Below are positions 1 through 9,369 of a stretch of DNA of 13,454 nucleotides, in pieces. A model generated the notes under the pieces. That model worked only from the letters and a program-made list of their open reading frames with translations. It was not told the origin of the DNA and made no database searches. Made by a program: the position numbers and the translations under genes. Source of the DNA: Malacoplasma sp. (GTDB lineage Bacteria; Bacillota_I; Bacilli_A; Mycoplasmatales; Mycoplasmoidaceae); assembly GCA_029050415.1 (NCBI GenBank), contig JAIDMU010000243.1, positions 1 through 13,454 on the forward strand, read 5' to 3'. Each line of letters begins with the position of its first letter. Within the stretch, counting starts at the first letter, position 1.

Positions 1-5
1 AATAA

Positions 6-1634
6 TTATTTAACTGCTTTAAAGCAACTTTTTGTAATAGTTTTTTTAAAAAATAAGTCAGCATTATGACTATCTTTAGGAGTTTGCTTTTTCAAAACAA
101 AATAATTTATAGTAGGTAAAATAATTATTCATAAAAAGATAAGTCAAAACAAAATAGCATCATAACTTTTAAGCCAAACTTGACCATCTACATCATTTAA
201 TCCTTTACTATAAAACAAACCTGATGAACTCTTTAAATGACCATTAATTGCAACTTCATACATAAAATTGTAGAAAAAGGTATAGCAAAAGACAACAAGA
301 ATTAAAAGTGTTGAAAATATTGCAGCAAAAGTAAAACCAAATAATTGGTTTTTACATAATTTTTTTGTATATCTATCTTTAACTCCTAAAATCATAGTAT
401 ATCCATAAACCAAAAAGAAAACTAATGTTGGAGCATTAGTAGCACTATCAAAAATAGCATCATTATTCATAGCGATTGCTGGAACACCAAAAATAAACAT
501 ATAAAATAAATTTTGGATTAAATACAAAAACAAAGATCCCAAATTATCTTTTTTTGAATTCAACTTTTTAAATTGTTTATAAAACATTACTTCTTCAGCA
601 ATTATTAAACCTTCACAACTTTTTAATGATCCCATTGACAAAGCATTTACTACAAAAATTGCACTTAAACTAATAAAAACATTAATAATAATATCAACTG
701 CTTTTCTAGCAGTTTCAAATTCAGTTCCCTTTGGAAAAAGGGTTTGTAAAATTGTACCAACTGAACCCATCCCAGTTAAACCCGCACCTATTGAGATTAA
801 TATATATACAACTGCAGCAATAACAATTGTTAAAATAGCAATAATAGGAACTCTTTTTTCAGGTTTTTTCATATCTGTTGCCAAATTACCAATTGTTAAA
901 AAAGAATCAAAAGAAAATAAAATCCCTGGAAGAGCTGAAAACACACCTGTAATTTGAAAAAAATTTGTTGAAGGTATTGCATTAACACTAAGTCCGTTAG
1001 CACTATTAATCAAATTATCAGGATTAGTTGTATCAACAATGTCATTTGGATTATTTATTACATGAGATGAATTTGCTCCAATTAAACTAACTACAATAGC
1101 TAATAATAATGGAATTAATTTTGTAATTGTTCCCACTAATTGCAAGCGACTTGAAAATTTTAGTGCCAAATAATTTAAAGCTGTAATTGAAATAAAAACA
1201 ACAAATCCCCCTATAAAAATTCATCCAAAATGAATTGTAGTCCTCCCATTTATTGCACCATCAATTGCATAAAATAAACCTTCTAATGATATTATGGGTA
1301 AACACGAAACTAAAATTGAGTAATATACAGATGAATGAGTGAATTTAACAAATAATCCCTGTTTTCTACCACCTAAAACATCAACTCAACCAGCTAATCC
1401 ACTTTTACTTTGTTTACTTGTAGAAATTTGAGAAAAAGCATAAGCTGCAAAAAGTGAAATAATAGCAGCTAAAATTCATGAAGTAATTAAACCTCAAAAA
1501 CTAAAATTATCACCATCAGTTAAAGAAGCTATAACACTATTATTTTTTAAAAATATTCCAACCCCAATTACTGAACCTAGTGAAATTGATAAGGCTGATA
1601 AAAAACCTATTTTTTTAGCTTGTGCTAAATCCAT
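6..1634 (-). CDS. APC-superfamily amino acid permease
   Basis: Complete 542-aa integral membrane protein, probably importing amino acids across the plasma membrane; the substrate cannot be told. Near the N-terminus, residues 20-28 read GSVIGVGIF, the glycine-rich helix-1 signature of the APC superfamily. Residues 232-263 contain a helix-6-like segment ending in KKPEKRVP, which fits the conserved loop after TM6 of this family. I count about twelve hydrophobic segments, roughly at 10-30, 46-67, 100-124, 135-156, 165-186, 226-250, 262-290, 315-345, 370-395, 400-420, 435-460 and 493-515. A polar Asn-rich loop lies at about 187-225, and a basic tail follows the last helix. The ATG at 1634 has AAAAGGAA a few bases upstream; the stop is TAA at 6-8. 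Most Trp codons are UGA, with a UGG at VWLK. It lies downstream of the lipoprotein operon but beyond a terminator, with its own -10 element. Membership of the family is secure; specificity is not. Confidence 0.95.
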
Positions 1635-1640
1635 AAAATA

Positions 1641-1648
1641 TTCCTTTT
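1641..1648 (-). promoter_or_regulatory. Ribosome binding site of the permease
   Basis: AAAAGGAA on the minus strand, ending six bases before the ATG at 1634. It supports that start codon, which also places the APC helix-1 motif at the expected distance from the N-terminus. Confidence 0.7.
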
Positions 1649-1701
1649 ATTAAAAATATTTTTGCATTTTTAAAAAAATGAAAAAACTTAATAATGTTAC
1701 C

Positions 1702-1710
1702 AATATACCA
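1702..1710 (-). promoter_or_regulatory. Putative extended -10 promoter of the permease
   Basis: TGGTATATT on the minus strand matches an extended -10 (TGn followed by TATATT, one mismatch from TATAAT). No good -35 is visible 16-18 bases upstream, which is common in mollicutes and tolerated with an extended -10. It sits between the lipoprotein terminator and the permease and would give a 5' leader of roughly 60 bases. That leader contains an incidental five-codon frame (ATG ... TAA) that I do not call a gene. Confidence 0.5.
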
Positions 1711-1744
1711 TAAATTTTAAATTTCTTTTTAAGAATATTTTTTA

Positions 1745-1789
1745 AATAAAAATTAAAATAAAGAAAAACATCAAAATGCTTTTCTTTAT
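1745..1789 (-). terminator. Rho-independent terminator of the lipoprotein operon
   Basis: On the minus strand, 1789-1777 and 1770-1758 form a 13-bp stem around a 6-base loop. One pair is a G-U wobble in this orientation; on the plus strand it would be an A-C mismatch. A T-rich run (TTTAATTTTTATT) follows at 1757-1745. The stem starts 26 bases after the TAG of lipoprotein gene A. Orientation and place mark the end of the operon and separate it from the permease. Confidence 0.8.
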
Positions 1790-1815
1790 AAAAAAATTTT
1801 AAAATACTTTTTTGT

Positions 1816-4800
1816 CTAGTCAGTTGTATTTGTTAAATTAATATTTTTTCAATTACTTATTCAAATAATTCCATTTTGAGAAAAAGCATTATATGCTCTA
1901 ACATCATAAACTTCAATTCTGTTTTTGTTAACTATTTGAGGTAAAAAAGTTTCAGTATTTTTATTTGCAAATTGTACAATCAAGTTACAAATTATTTCAT
2001 TTGCAAACTTATAACTATTTTGATCGTTTTGTTTTGCACCCAAAGCTTTTTGTAAACTAGCAAAAGAAGAAAAATCATTATAACTTAATTGATATGCTAA
2101 TGTTCCATATTTAGTAACTGATGAACTAGAACTTGAATAAGCATTTATTACTGTTGTTGAATCACTATTTGTTTCTTCACCTACATAACCATCAAACTTA
2201 GTAAAATAATCAGATGGTAATGTTTCAACAATTTTAATTAATTCTTTTTTCTTTTCAGAAATCTTCAATAAATTATTTTCAATTAAAACAGAAAATGAAT
2301 AATTATAATTTGTCAAAGTATCTAAATTTGATGCTAGGTTTGATAAATTAGCAAAACTTGCAGTGTTATTAATTATTTTTATTAATGCTTCTTTATTGCT
2401 TGCTAAACTATATAAACAACCTTTTAGATTAATATTGTTGTTATATGTTTTTCTAAATAAAGCATCAGCAACATCAGAATCTAAACTATTATCATTATTT
2501 GTTTGCAACCCCATAAAACCCAATAAATTATTGCTAGTATTGTTAGGTGAAGAAGTGGCTAAAAAATAATTTGAATTTACTGTTGATTGATAAAAACTGT
2601 TAGTAATTATATTATTAGTTAAAGCAGAATTTGTAGTAGTTGTACTTGTACTGGCATTACCAACAACTGTATCAGCTTTACCAAAATAAGAACCAAAAAC
2701 TGAATTATTAATATTAGTGTAAATTTTTGATTTTTCTATATCAACTAAAGATTGAGAAGTAGGAGCTTGATTATTGGTATTTAAAATATCATTAGATGAA
2801 TTTTGTCAAACAACAAAAGCATTTTCATTAAGTAAAAAATCTTTCATATATTTTAAAAAATTTGAAAAATTATCTTCCATAAAGTATTTAACTACTGAAA
2901 CTAAATTATATAAAGTATTAAAATTACTAACTTTAGTTAAATACTCATTTTCATTTTGGTTATTTCATAAATCAAAACTATATTTTCTAATGCTTGTTAA
3001 AATATCATCTTTATTTGATTCAGCTGATTTTGTACTAGGTGTTGTTCCATAAGCAAACAATTTATTTGATTCATTTTGGTAATTTTGTATGAAAAAGAAA
3101 TTGTTAATTGCTGATTTTAAATAATCTTGCAAATCACTTACACTTGTATTATCTTCATTATTTGCAGTTTTAAAAGGATTATTTTTTAAATTAAAACTGT
3201 AATCACTAGTTGAATAAAAATCTCCTATATAATTTTCAAAAACAGAATTTTTAATTAATTTTGAAATAAAGTCACTGTCAGATAAAACATTAGTTAATGC
3301 ATAATTTACATAACTGTTTGTACAGTATAAATATTGAGAATATTTATCATATTCAGCTGGTTGTACAACCAGTGAATCAGTAACACTAGATAAAGCATTA
3401 ATTATTGTTGTGTATAAACTAGTGTTTGTTTTATTATTAGTGTTACTATTAACAGAACTATTGTGGTCTGTTTTAAAAGGATTGATACTTGTTGAAGAAA
3501 GAATTGCATTTTTATATAAAAAATTTTTATTTACTGAATAATAATCAGCTTGTGTGTCACTTGCATATTCATAATTATAATTTGAAGCTAATCCATTACT
3601 ATAAACACTATATCCATAATTTTGGTTATAAGTTTTTTTAGAATCATACATTTTTTCAGCAGCTGTTTTTGCTTTATCATAATATCCAACACTTGCTGAA
3701 AAATCAGAAATGGCTGTAGCTAAATTTTTATCTGATTGACTAGAATTTAATGTGTTTACATTAAACATTGTTTGATTAAAATTAGTACCATCAATCCCTT
3801 TATGACTACTTAGTAAAGCAAACTGATAAACTAACCAGTTAACATTAGTTTTGAAAAAATTTGAAAGTTCAGTTAATAAATCAACTGTAAAATTTTGATT
3901 TGAATATTTATTTAAAAAATATCTGTATAAAACTACAAAAGCAGAATTTAGTTTTTTTTGCTGAGTATTTGTACCTTTACTTATCAAACTATCACCATCT
4001 ATTGAAGCAGCATAAACACCATCTTGTGATCTAAAAAAAATAAATTTATTTAAAGAATTTTCATATTCATTTGAAGCATCTATTTTAATTTTACTTGGGA
4101 TAAAATTATCAATTACATAAACATTTTGACTCATCAAATCTTTTAAATTGCCATCATTGTTAACAATATTTTTCAAATAATCAGTTGATAATTGTAATGG
4201 ATTTATTTGATTAGCAGTATCATTACCAGAAGTTTGTGTATTATTATAAGGATTATTTTGATTAATAAAATTTGCAGAAATCAAATCTAAACCTTTATTA
4301 TCAGTAGCAGTTAAATCAATATTATGAGATATAGAACTATTTATATCAGTAAGTTGATTTGTATTTTTACCATACATATATGAAACAGCTGCAGCAAATT
4401 CAGTTCCTTCATCTGAAAATAAAGTACTATTTTTTATTAATTTTGAAGTAGTTACATTATCAGAATTAACTAAAGGAATTGACTTTATTCCTGTTTCTGA
4501 ATCAATTTCATAATTAGTTACATCTTTATTAGAACTACTATTTGTAAATTTACTTCCAGTCAAAAAATTAATGAATTTTGAAAGTGTTCCTTCAACTGTG
4601 TTTGTAGCATTTTCATTCCCAAAATAAGGAAAGGCATAGCTTCCAGCATTTGCTGATGTTTCAGTACCAGAATCCCCTGAATCACCACTAGTACCATCAT
4701 CAGTTGTAGTATCATCATAAAAATTCATATTTTTTTTCATTTTTAATGAAATTTTATTGCTACTTGTTGTAACTTCTGTAGGTGTAGTTTGTTCTCCTTC

Positions 4801-5667
4801 AGTTGGGTTTTGAGTATCATCTGGATTTTGAGCATTAGGATTTTCTGGTGTTTTGTATAAACTGTTTATTCCTAATGGGTCACTTGGAACAGAATAATTT
4901 CACTGAGCAAAATCTACAACATAGGGGTTTTCATATTCAGCATATTTTTGAAAAATAAAATCTTGAAAAGAAGCAAATTCAACATCAAGTCTTTGATTAG
5001 ATGAACTTAGTAAATCTATACGATTATCAAATTTAAACTTATAATCAGAACTTGTAGTAGTAGATGAATTAGCAGTATTTTTTAAAGCACTTAAAATAAT
5101 TTCTTCAGTTGGATTGTAATCAACATTTCCAGTTTTAGTATTATAAACTGATAAATATAAAGTAGAAAATAATTTATCTATAAAAGTTGATCTTGCAAAA
5201 CTATTCAACTTTTTTTGAATATAAGTATTTTTATTTCCACCATTTGGATCTAAAACTTCTTGTTGAAATTTCAATTCTCAATCATTACCATGTAAATTTT
5301 GATAATTTTTTATAGAATCATCATAATCAAAATTAATTTTTTCTTTTTCATTTTCTAGTAATACATTATATTCACTATTTCTTTGAGAAAGAGTAACTAA
5401 TCAATTATATAAAATTTCATCAACTACACCTTCAAAATATCATTGAAATCCACTTGATGTTTTTAATGATTCTTGTGCTATTTGAGAAAGTGAAAAATTA
5501 CTAGTGAAAGCACTACCAGTATTTGCTACTAAATATGAATTACTTATAAGACTTTGATTAACACCACTACAAGCTGTAACTGCAATTGGTACTGCTGTTA
5601 AACTTAAAAATAATCCATATTTAATTAGTTTATTTTTTTTAAATTTTTTATTAAATTTTAATTTCAT
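1816..5667 (-). CDS. Large surface lipoprotein, paralogue A
   Basis: Predicted 1283-aa lipoprotein of unknown function, exported and anchored on the outer face of the membrane. The N-terminus is Lys-rich (MKLKFNKKFKKNK), then a hydrophobic stretch and a lipobox AVTAC with Cys33 as the lipidated residue. Blocks shared with B and C, in order: LKFQQEVLD at 132-140; NPYVVDFAQW ending at W256; an acidic Gly/Ser/Thr-rich linker at about 318-340; PYFG at 347-350; VYVIDNFIP at 516-524; SIDGD near 555; NWLVYQ near 610; NYGYSVYSNGLAS near 683-695; KYSQY at 775-779; VVWQNS with W954; GFMGLQ at 1050-1055; GCLYSL at 1083-1088; VYDVR at 1253-1257. A GTG at 5676 is in frame, but it overlaps the Shine-Dalgarno AAAGGTG, so the ATG at 5667 is preferred. 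Eight Trp codons are UGA and one is UGG (NWLVYQ). Last gene of the operon, 28 bases after B, with a terminator downstream. Confidence 0.95.
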
Positions 5668-5673
5668 ATTTTT

Positions 5674-5680
5674 CACCTTT
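5674..5680 (-). promoter_or_regulatory. Ribosome binding site of lipoprotein gene A
   Basis: AAAGGTG on the minus strand, in the 28-base gap between genes B and A. The AGG core is eight bases before the ATG at 5667. Since this site contains the in-frame GTG at 5674-5676, it decides in favour of the ATG as start. Confidence 0.75.
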
Positions 5681-5695
5681 CACTTCATCAAAATT

Positions 5696-8600
5696 TTAAC
5701 TAGATTGATCTTTATAATTTAAAACTCATCTTGATCCTAATTGATTATTTAGTCTTATATCATAAACTGTTACTTTATTAGTTGAAGTAACATTTGAAAT
5801 AGCTGATGTTTGAATTGATGTATCTGTAGCCATTTGAACTACTAAATTTCAAAATAAATCATTTGCTTGTTTTTCACTATTTGCATTAGTTGTAGATGAT
5901 GTTGTTTGATTTGGATCATTAGTAGTAAAAGCAGTTTCTAAATAATCTAAAAATCCTGTTGCAGAAGTTAAATTATTTTCACTTAATTGAATAACATATG
6001 AAGCATATTTATATCCACTAATTTCATCAGATTCTTCAGAATATAAATCTTGGTTTACATAACCTTGTTTTGGTTTAAAAGCATCATCTTTAATTTTGTT
6101 ATTATCATTAATTATTGATATTAAATTTTGTTGCATTTGAGATAAATTGCTTGCATTTACTATATTTGAAATATCTAAATCAAATAATTTTTGAATATTA
6201 TTGGCTAATGCTAAAACTTGTGAAGAAGAATAATTTTTAACCATATTAACTAAATTTTCTCTTTTATCAGAAAAACCATATAATAATCCCTTCTGATCAG
6301 TTGGAAAATTTACAAATAAATTATTTTCTAAAGACTTAGTAATATTTTGAAAATTAGAGTTTGTTTGGATACCTTGAAAATTTATCATATCAGATACATG
6401 AGTATAGTATGAAGATAAATAACTATCATTAGCAAAAGCTGATCCTAATGTATCAACAACACTATAATCTGAATTAAGCGGATAATAAGCAGATCCTTGT
6501 GAATTGTTAACATTTGAATAAAGATTATCTTTTTGATAAAGTACTTCATTTGGTTTTTTGTTAGTAGTATCTTTTTGATTTTTTGTGTCAATACTTGTTT
6601 CTCAAACCAAAAATGATAAACGAGTATCTGCAGTTGAAAGTTTACTAGAAAGTTGTGAAAGAAAGACTTGACCATCATTTGCCATTAAATAATCAATTGT
6701 TGACAATAAAGTTAAAAAATTAACATAATTATCAGCAGGAATTGCATTCATTTCTATATTTTCTTTAATTCATAAATCTTTTCTATATTTATTTAAAACA
6801 TCATAAGATACAGTTGGTAAACTTGGTGAAGATGTTGATGGTGGTGTTGTAGTTGATGAATTATTAAAATCAAAACTCTGAGTTTGTTTTAAATCAATTC
6901 ATTTACTTGAACTATTTTGAAAATTTGAATTAAAAAAATAATTTGATAACGCACTATTAATGTATGAGCTAACATCATTATTATTAAACTGATAGTTATT
7001 TATGTCATATAATTGGGGAATTATATAATCATAACTACTTAAATTAAATTTTTCTTTTAATCCGCTTTGTAATAAAACATTTTTTTTAATTAAATCTGAT
7101 AATAGATTTCCATCATTACCAACAGCTAAAATTGCTTGGTTTATAAAAAAATCATTGGTATAAATGTATTGACTATATTTAAAACCATCAAAATCTGATT
7201 GTAAAGGTCCAAAAGATTTACTAGTTATATATAAATTAATATCACTATTTAATTTTTTATAAACTCCCCTTTCACCATAAGGATCATTTAAATCTATATC
7301 TTTTAAAGACTGATCATTTACACTAAAAGGATTATCTAATTTCAATGTATCTAAAGCAGTATAATGTCCAATTTCACCAACTTTATTTGTTTCTTGTTTA
7401 ACAGCAGCTGTAAAAGGGTATGGATACATTGCTGCTAGTCCATTAAACAGTGATTTTGTACCATAATTTGATGCTAAAGCAGATTTATCAGATACATCAT
7501 ATTTATTTTTTGTTTCAAAAAGGTTTGTTTCATAATTTTCCATTCTTTTATATCGACTACTAATATAAGCATAATTAGCTAGATCTTGTAGCACAATTAA
7601 AGCATTCTTATCACCATTAATAAAATTGAAGTCAAACAAACTTTGGTTTGTTTCTAATTGAGCATATTTAGTAATTAATCAATCACGATTTTCTTCAAAA
7701 AAAGTTTTTAGAGTTTGTTGTAAATCAATTGAAAATCCTGTATTTGCATTTGATTTGTTTTGTAAATAACGGTATAAAACAATATCTCCAGCCCTTTTTT
7801 TAGCTTCTATTAAATTGCTAGCTTTTGAAATGTAAATTTCACCATCCAAAGCAATAGCATAAACAGCAGCATCATCTCTTAAAAAAATAACATTACTTAA
7901 ATCACTATTATCTGTTGCAATAAATGCATCTATTACATACAACCCATTATTAGTATCATATTTTATTGATGAAGAATCACTACCACTACTAGTAGTAGTA
8001 CTTGCTAATTGTGAATAAGCATTTGAAGATAAAATTTGTTTTACTTGATTATCTTGAATTTGAGTATATGGAACATATGTTGTCTCACTAGAACTATCTG
8101 ATGTACCTGATAAATCTTTGTTTTTAAAAGATTCTTTATCAACACTAACAAAATTAGATGTTATTGAATCAAATGGCAAACCACTACTGCTATTAAACGG
8201 TTTACTAATTTTTTTTCTAATATCATTATTTACTTTTTTATCATTACTATATGCTGTACTAAATAAAAAAGTTGAAGCAAGTGATAAATTAGATGAATTA
8301 CTTGTATAAGTGTTAACATTATTAATTAATTTATAACTGCTTGAAGTATCAGCTGAAAAACCATATTTGTTCATATTAATTAATCCAATGCTTTCAGCAG
8401 CAGCATCATTTTCAAAAAAACCATTCCTAGCAGAATTTTTAAAATTATTAAATTTTTCAACATCTGAATAACTATCATTTGTTTTTGAACTACTAAAATA
8501 TGGAAATTTGTAATTTGCACTAACTGTTTGATTAACTGCATCTTTACCAATAGCATTTGGATTATAAATTGAATCTAATCCATCAACTGGATTTGAATAA

Positions 8601-9346
8601 TTTCATTGTGAATAACTAATCACAAAAGGATTTTCTGACTGAACTCACTGGTCATAAATAAATTGTTGAAAGTTTGCATATTCATTAGCAACATAATTAT
8701 CAATTTTACTATTATTAGTACCATTTTTATTAAATTTAAATGTGATATCTGAACTTTCAGTTAAAGCATTTTCAAGATTTGCTTTAGTAGCAGGAACAAA
8801 ATTATCATTTTTGTCAACTAAAGAAAGATAAAAATTTGTAAATAAATCAGATGCAAATGTAGAACTTGCTCATTCTAGTCATTTTTGCTTTTTTCAAGCA
8901 TCTTCATTTCCACCATTAACATCTAATTCATCTTGCTGAAATTTTAATAAAAAATCATTGCCATTAGAATTTTTTGATGAATCATAAGCATTGTTATAAT
9001 CATCATTAATTTTGTTTTTTTGAGTTTCTCAAAGTCTATTATAACCATCTTTGTTATTTGATAAGTCATTATTAGTTGCAAGTTTTAAATATCACTGATA
9101 AATTGCTTGATTATTAAGTTGATTGTGTCATTTTTTAGAACCTGTTGAAGTTGTTAAAGAATATTTAGCTAAATCAGATAAATTTAAATTATTTGTTAAT
9201 TGTAATCCATTCCCTTTAGAAACTAAATTATCTAATAAAGTTGAAGAAACTTGAGCAGAACAAGATGCTAAAACAGTTGGAACTACAGTTATTGTTCCAA
9301 GAGATAAAACTAAAGGTAAAAATTTTTTTAATCTTTTTTTGTTCAT
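5696..9346 (-). CDS. Large surface lipoprotein, paralogue B
   Basis: Predicted 1216-aa lipoprotein of unknown function, the shortest of the three. The signal peptide MNKKRLKKFLPLVL... ends in the lipobox VLASC with Cys29. Blocks shared with A and C, in order: LKFQQDELD at 134-142; NPFVISYSQW ending at W248; FPYF at 281-284; LYVIDAFIA at 469-477; ALDGEIYIS near 499-507; DWLITKY with W556; NYGTKSLFNGLA at 627-638; KYSQY at 723-727; LVWETS with W915; GIQTN near 992-996; GLLYGF at 1020-1025; VYDIR at 1194-1198. Between the W248 block and FPYF it lacks the long acidic linker of A and C, which accounts for part of its shorter length. I found 14 Trp codons, all UGA, and no UGG. The ATG at 9346 follows AAGGAGAA; an in-frame TTG at 9367 lies upstream of that site and is not favoured. 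Middle gene of the operon, 23 bases after C. The stop is TAA at 5696-5698. Confidence 0.95.
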
Positions 9347-9350
9347 TTTC

Positions 9351-9358
9351 TTCTCCTT
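9351..9358 (-). promoter_or_regulatory. Ribosome binding site of lipoprotein gene B
   Basis: AAGGAGAA on the minus strand in the 23-base gap between genes C and B, with AGGAG six bases before the ATG at 9346. This is the strongest Shine-Dalgarno sequence in the window and fixes the start of gene B. Confidence 0.85.
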
Positions 9359-9369
9359 ATTAAACAACT

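Noticed and set aside
2363..3052. Two plus-strand open frames (2363-2569 and 2774-3052) inside lipoprotein gene A
   Set aside because: They lie antisense to an intact, paralogue-supported gene, lack ribosome binding sites and encode no recognisable protein.
6445..6678. Minus-strand open frame rich in Ile, Leu and Gln
   Set aside because: Out of frame within gene B, whose own frame continues uninterrupted through this stretch when UGA is Trp.
7980..8000. Trinucleotide-like run (CTACTAGTAGTAGTA) that could be a phase-variable repeat
   Set aside because: Short, imperfect and a multiple of three; it merely encodes a Ser/Thr run and would not switch the reading frame.
8118..8309. Plus-strand open frame of 63 codons
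   Set aside because: Antisense shadow of lipoprotein gene B; composition is the complement of its Ser/Asn-rich coding sequence.
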